Source of the DNA: JAWWOW01 sp033851265 | GTDB taxonomy: Bacteria; Actinomycetota; Actinomycetes; JAWWOW01 | Direction of reading: 5' to 3' | DNA: 64,000 nucleotides | Assembly (NCBI GenBank): GCA_033851265.1 | Contig: JAWWOW010000012.1 | Span: 62,001-126,000, forward strand | In this document: positions 60,896 to 64,000 of the stretch, one piece after another | How the letters are laid out: each line of letters starts with the position of its first letter | How positions within the stretch are numbered: the first letter of the stretch is position 1 | Translations under genes and position numbers: made by a program | The notes under the pieces: model-generated | What the model saw: the letters and a program-made list of their open reading frames with translations, nothing else | What the model was told of the DNA's origin: nothing | Databases searched by the model: none

Positions 60896-62797
60896 ATGGC
60901 CAGGGCAGTCGGCATTGATCTCGGCACCACCAACTCGGTCATCGCGAGCATGGAGGGTGGTCAGCCGCAAGTCATCCCGAACGCCGAAGGCGCACGCACG
61001 ACGCCCTCGGTGGTGGCATTCACCGACAACGGGGAGCGCTTAGTCGGCCAGTTGGCAAGGCGGCAGGCGATTCTCAACCCGAAGGGAACGATCTACTCGG
61101 CCAAGCGTTTCATCGGCCGCCGGTATGAGGAAGTCGAGAGTGAACTGACCGCTGTCACGTTTGACGTGACATCCGGGCCGGATGGCGCAGTCCGGTTCAA
61201 GATCCGGGACCGGATGTACGCACCGGAAGAGATCTCCGCGCTTGTCTTGCGCAAGCTCGTAGATGACGCGTCGAAGTTCCTGGGCGAGAAAGTCACCGAA
61301 GCCGTGATCACGGTCCCGGCGTACTTCAACGATGCGCAGCGCCAAGCCACCAAGGACGCGGGGAAGATTGCTGGCCTCGAAGTCCTCCGCATCGTCAACG
61401 AGCCAACGGCGGCGGCGCTGGCTTACGGCATGGACAAGCGCCAGCACGAAACCGTGTTGGTGTTCGACCTCGGCGGCGGCACGTTCGATGTGAGCATCCT
61501 CGACGTTGGCGACGGCGTCGTGGAGGTCCGGGCAACAGCCGGCGACACCCACCTCGGCGGTGACGACTTCGACCGGCGCATCGTGGACTACGTCGCGGAC
61601 GAGTTCCAGAAGACCAACGGCATCGACCTGCGTAAAGATCCGCAGGCGCTGCAACGGTTGTTCGAGGCCGGAGAGAAGGCGAAGGTCGAGTTGTCGTCGG
61701 TGACTCAGACGACCATCAACCTGCCGTTCATCACGGCTGACGCGTCAGGTCCACAGCACCTCAATGTCACGTTGACGCGCGCGACGTTCGACCGGATCAC
61801 CGAGGACTTGGTCAACCGCACGCTTGATCCAGTGAACCAGGCGATGGCTGACGCCAAGGTCACCCCGGCCGATATCGACGAGGTCATCCTTGTGGGTGGC
61901 TCAACGCGAATTCCTGCCGTGCAGGCTCTGGTCCGACGGCTGACGGGCGGCAAGGACCCGAACATGACCGTCAATCCGGACGAGGTCGTCGCGATCGGGG
62001 CGGCGATCCAAGCGGCGATCATCAAGGGCGACGTCAAGGACGTGCTGCTTCTCGACGTCACGCCGCTGTCGCTGGGCATCGAAACCCTGGGTGGCGTTTC
62101 GACGAAGGTCATCGAACGCAACACGACGATTCCGGCGCGGCGTACCGAGACGTTTAGTACTGCGGAGGACAATCAGTCCGCCGTCGACATCAACATCTTG
62201 CAGGGCGAACGCGAACGCGCTGCCGATAACCGTTCCCTCGGCCACTTCCGGTTGGAGAACATTCGGCCGGCACCGCGTGGCGAGCCGCAGGTCGAAGTCA
62301 CCTATGACATCGACGCCAACGGCATCTTGAACGTGTCGGCCCGTGACAAGGACACCGGCAACGAGCAGCGCATCACGATCAGCGAGAGCTCGAACCTGGA
62401 TCAGTCCGAAGTCGAACGCATGGTCCGCGACGCGGAGAGTCATCGCGCAGAGGACGCGCAACTGCGGGAAGCGATCGACGTACGCAACCAGGTCGACGCG
62501 CTGACCTACCAGATCGAGAAAACGCTACGTGATCTCGACGAGACGGTGCCCGTGCACGAGAAGGCGCGCGCCGACATGCTCGTTGCGGATGCGCGTCAGG
62601 CGCTCAAGGAGGAGGCGCCGGTCGACCGGATGCGCTCGTTGATCTCCGAGTTGCAGCAAGTGGTGCAGAGCCTCAGTGCCTCCGGAATGTCCGCCGGCCC
62701 GGGCGCCGGCGGCAGTCCCCCCGGGTCGGGCAGTCCCGCTAGCGACGGTTCAGGCGGCGATGACGATGTCATCGATGCTGAGTTCACGACCGGATGA
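60896..62797 (+). CDS. dnaK: Chaperone DnaK (Hsp70)
   Basis: 633 residues from ATG 60896 (GAAGGAAGG upstream). All Hsp70 signatures are present: IDLGTTNS near the start, the VFDLGGGTFDVSILD phosphate loop, VILVGGSTRIPAVQ, the EVTYDIDANGILNVSA substrate-binding strand, and an acidic lid ending in Gly/Ser-rich sequence and DDDVIDAEF. It refolds proteins with DnaJ and GrpE. This operon (dnaK-grpE-dnaJ, no hspR seen before the window end) may be a second copy beside a housekeeping one, because the main actinobacterial dnaK usually sits under HspR boxes. Confidence 0.96.
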   Translation: MARAVGIDLGTTNSVIASMEGGQPQVIPNAEGARTTPSVVAFTDNGERLVGQLARRQAILNPKGTIYSAKRFIGRRYEEVESELTAVTFDVTSGPDGAVRFKIRDRMYAPEEISALVLRKLVDDASKFLGEKVTEAVITVPAYFNDAQRQATKDAGKIAGLEVLRIVNEPTAAALAYGMDKRQHETVLVFDLGGGTFDVSILDVGDGVVEVRATAGDTHLGGDDFDRRIVDYVADEFQKTNGIDLRKDPQALQRLFEAGEKAKVELSSVTQTTINLPFITADASGPQHLNVTLTRATFDRITEDLVNRTLDPVNQAMADAKVTPADIDEVILVGGSTRIPAVQALVRRLTGGKDPNMTVNPDEVVAIGAAIQAAIIKGDVKDVLLLDVTPLSLGIETLGGVSTKVIERNTTIPARRTETFSTAEDNQSAVDINILQGERERAADNRSLGHFRLENIRPAPRGEPQVEVTYDIDANGILNVSARDKDTGNEQRITISESSNLDQSEVERMVRDAESHRAEDAQLREAIDVRNQVDALTYQIEKTLRDLDETVPVHEKARADMLVADARQALKEEAPVDRMRSLISELQQVVQSLSASGMSAGPGAGGSPPGSGSPASDGSGGDDDVIDAEFTTG

Positions 62798-63306
62798 GGC
62801 CGATGGCCGACGAGAACGGCGTCGAAGCCGCTCGAGACCATGACGAGTCGGATGGTGATGAAGCGACCGAGTTGAAGGCGCGCGTCATCGAGTTGGAGGA
62901 CTTGTGGCGGCGCGCGCTCGCTGATCTCGACAACAACCGCAAACGGGCAACTCGCGATGTGGCTCAGGTGCGTGCTGACGAGCGGGCGCGCGTTGCCGCG
63001 GAATGGCTACCGATCCTCGACAACCTCGAACTCGCGTTGGCCCATGCACAATCCGACCCCACCGCGATCGTGCAGGGGATCCAGGCCGTGCGTGATCAGG
63101 CCCTCGCCGTACTCACCCGGTTGGGGTTTCCACGCCGCAACGACATGGGTGAGCGCTTCGACCCCACTCGGCATGAGGCCGTGAGTGCGGTCGCCGATCC
63201 GGATGCCGAGCCCGGAACGATCGTGCACGTCGTTCGCCCTGGGTACGGCGATGACCAGCACCAGTTGCGTCCGGCCGCAGTGGTGGTGGCGCAGAGGCCG
63301 GATTGA
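62794..63306 (+). CDS. grpE: Nucleotide exchange factor GrpE
   Basis: 170 residues from ATG 62794, overlapping the dnaK stop in ATGA (ATG 62803 is also possible). An acidic N-terminus precedes a long helix (ELKARVIELEDLWRRALADLDNNRKRATRDV). The beta domain contains the GrpE signature MGERFDPTRHEAV and a late VRPGYGDD segment. It releases ADP from DnaK in the cytosol. It is shorter than most GrpE in its coiled coil but complete. Confidence 0.92.
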   Translation: MRPMADENGVEAARDHDESDGDEATELKARVIELEDLWRRALADLDNNRKRATRDVAQVRADERARVAAEWLPILDNLELALAHAQSDPTAIVQGIQAVRDQALAVLTRLGFPRRNDMGERFDPTRHEAVSAVADPDAEPGTIVHVVRPGYGDDQHQLRPAAVVVAQRPD

Positions 63307-63331
63307 GATGGCCGGAATGAGGGCCTGACTC

Positions 63332-64000
63332 ATGGCGCCGCCACGAGACTTCTACGACGTCCTCGGCGTTTCTCGGACCGCAGGTCAGGACGAGATCCAG
63401 AAGGCGTACCGCAAGCTCGCCCGCACCTATCACCCGGATGTCAACAAGGATCCCGGGGCGGAGGAGCGCTTCAAAGAGGTGTCCGAGGCCTACGACGTGC
63501 TGTCTGACCCGGAGACGCGAAAGAAGTACGACGCGTTCGGCGAGGACTTTCGACGGGTGCCCGACGACATCGATCCCGAGATGTACGCGCGTGCGCGGGC
63601 CGGGGCGGGTGCGGCTAGTGGCGGCTTCCGCGGACCCGGCCGTGGTGGCGTGCGGTACAGCACCGGAGGAGTGGGGGGTGGGGGACCAGACATCGACTTC
63701 GAGTCGATATTCGGCGACATGTTCGGTGGCCGCGGCGGTTCACGCGGCTGGGGCGGGCCAATTCCCGGTGCCGACGTGGAGGCCGAGATCGAGCTCGGCG
63801 TCGAAGAGGCCTACACCGGCGGGCGCCGTTCGATCACCATCACCGGACCGGATGGGCCGCGCACTCTCGAGGTGAACATCCCCGCGGGCGTGACTGACGG
63901 GCAGCGCATCCGCTTGTCGGGGCAAGGCGGTCGGGGAAGCGCGGGCGCCGGTGCGGGTGACCTGTACCTCGTCGTGCGACTGCAGCCGCATCCGCGTTTC
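63332..64000 (+). CDS. dnaJ: DnaJ-class chaperone without zinc finger (CbpA type), 3' partial
   Basis: ATG 63332 to the window edge, 223 codons with no stop. J domain with the HPD motif (AYRKLARTYHPDVNKDP), then a Gly/Phe-rich region (GGFRGPGRGG, SIFGDMFGG), then directly the C-terminal beta domain (DVEAEIELGVEEAYTGGRRSITI, PAGVTDGQRIRLSGQG). No CxxCxGxG zinc repeats lie between, so it is a type-II (CbpA-like) J protein. It follows grpE by 25 bases and completes the dnaK-grpE-dnaJ operon. The remainder lies outside the window. Confidence 0.94.
   Translation, partial: MAPPRDFYDVLGVSRTAGQDEIQKAYRKLARTYHPDVNKDPGAEERFKEVSEAYDVLSDPETRKKYDAFGEDFRRVPDDIDPEMYARARAGAGAASGGFRGPGRGGVRYSTGGVGGGGPDIDFESIFGDMFGGRGGSRGWGGPIPGADVEAEIELGVEEAYTGGRRSITITGPDGPRTLEVNIPAGVTDGQRIRLSGQGGRGSAGAGAGDLYLVVRLQPHPRF

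Overview
The window is 64 kb of GC-rich bacterial DNA, densely coded on both strands with many GTG starts and 4-base stop/start overlaps. The gene content points to a high-GC Gram-positive actinobacterium: a DevR(DosR)/DevS dormancy-type two-component system with DosR-like boxes, an F420 (deazaflavin)-type reductase, a TIGR03086 (mycothiol-dependent isomerase-like) protein, CaiB/AMACR and Rieske catabolic genes, and many single-copy TetR and MarR regulators. It looks like chromosome. No integrase, transposase, phage gene, CRISPR array, rRNA or intact tRNA was seen, and no gene-free stretch exceeds about 300 bases.

Layout. 1-5.8 kb: the end of an NhaA antiporter fused to a DsbA-like domain, a DedA protein, a secreted BNR/sialidase-like protein, a RibD-C protein, a DinB-like protein, an AraC-type regulator and a VOC protein. 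5.8-10.7 kb: a MarR-controlled redox locus (pirin, FMN reductase and SDR one way; MarR, a 57-residue protein and a cNMP/thioredoxin-reductase-like protein the other). 10.8-20.6 kb: a DevR/DevS dormancy-like island with two Acg-type nitroreductases, a GNAT protein, a CoA-transferase, a PPOX protein, a quinone oxidoreductase, a sulfotransferase and three DosR-like boxes. 20.8-27.6 kb: a four-gene coupled phosphorelay operon ending in a diguanylate cyclase. 27.7-32.4 kb: a UBP zinc finger, Lon protease and two MEDS-domain regulators. 32.5-37.5 kb: two alpha/beta hydrolases (one frameshifted), an APH kinase, and a secreted Ig-like protein with a divergent TetR. 37.5-41 kb: a membrane GAF/degenerate-GGDEF protein and a subtilisin with a Trp pentapeptide tail. 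41.2-43.9 kb: ferric reductase, FMN-binding protein and ApbE, a flavinylation module. 44-48.1 kb: sulfotransferase, DUF1214-like protein, alcohol dehydrogenase and a broken ABM gene. 48.1-52.5 kb: a second MarR locus (MBL hydrolase, MFS pump, deazaflavin reductase). 53.4-55.4 kb: a TetR regulon with three operators. 55.4-60.7 kb: acyl-CoA ligase, quinone reductase, Rieske oxygenase and an AMACR-like enzyme. 60.9-64 kb: a dnaK-grpE-dnaJ operon running off the end.

The most interesting features are: two paralogous MarR loci about 43 kb apart that carry the same kind of paired 16-bp operator; three DosR-like boxes at divergent promoters around devR/devS; the ferric reductase/FMN-binding/ApbE module behind an 11-bp tandem direct repeat; the HAMP-repeat kinase to c-di-GMP operon; a strict 5-residue Trp repeat at the end of a secreted protease; and a pair of 60-bp tRNA-like direct repeats flanking a 12.6 kb xenobiotic/catabolic segment. 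All functions are predictions from sequence patterns read by eye; no database search was run.
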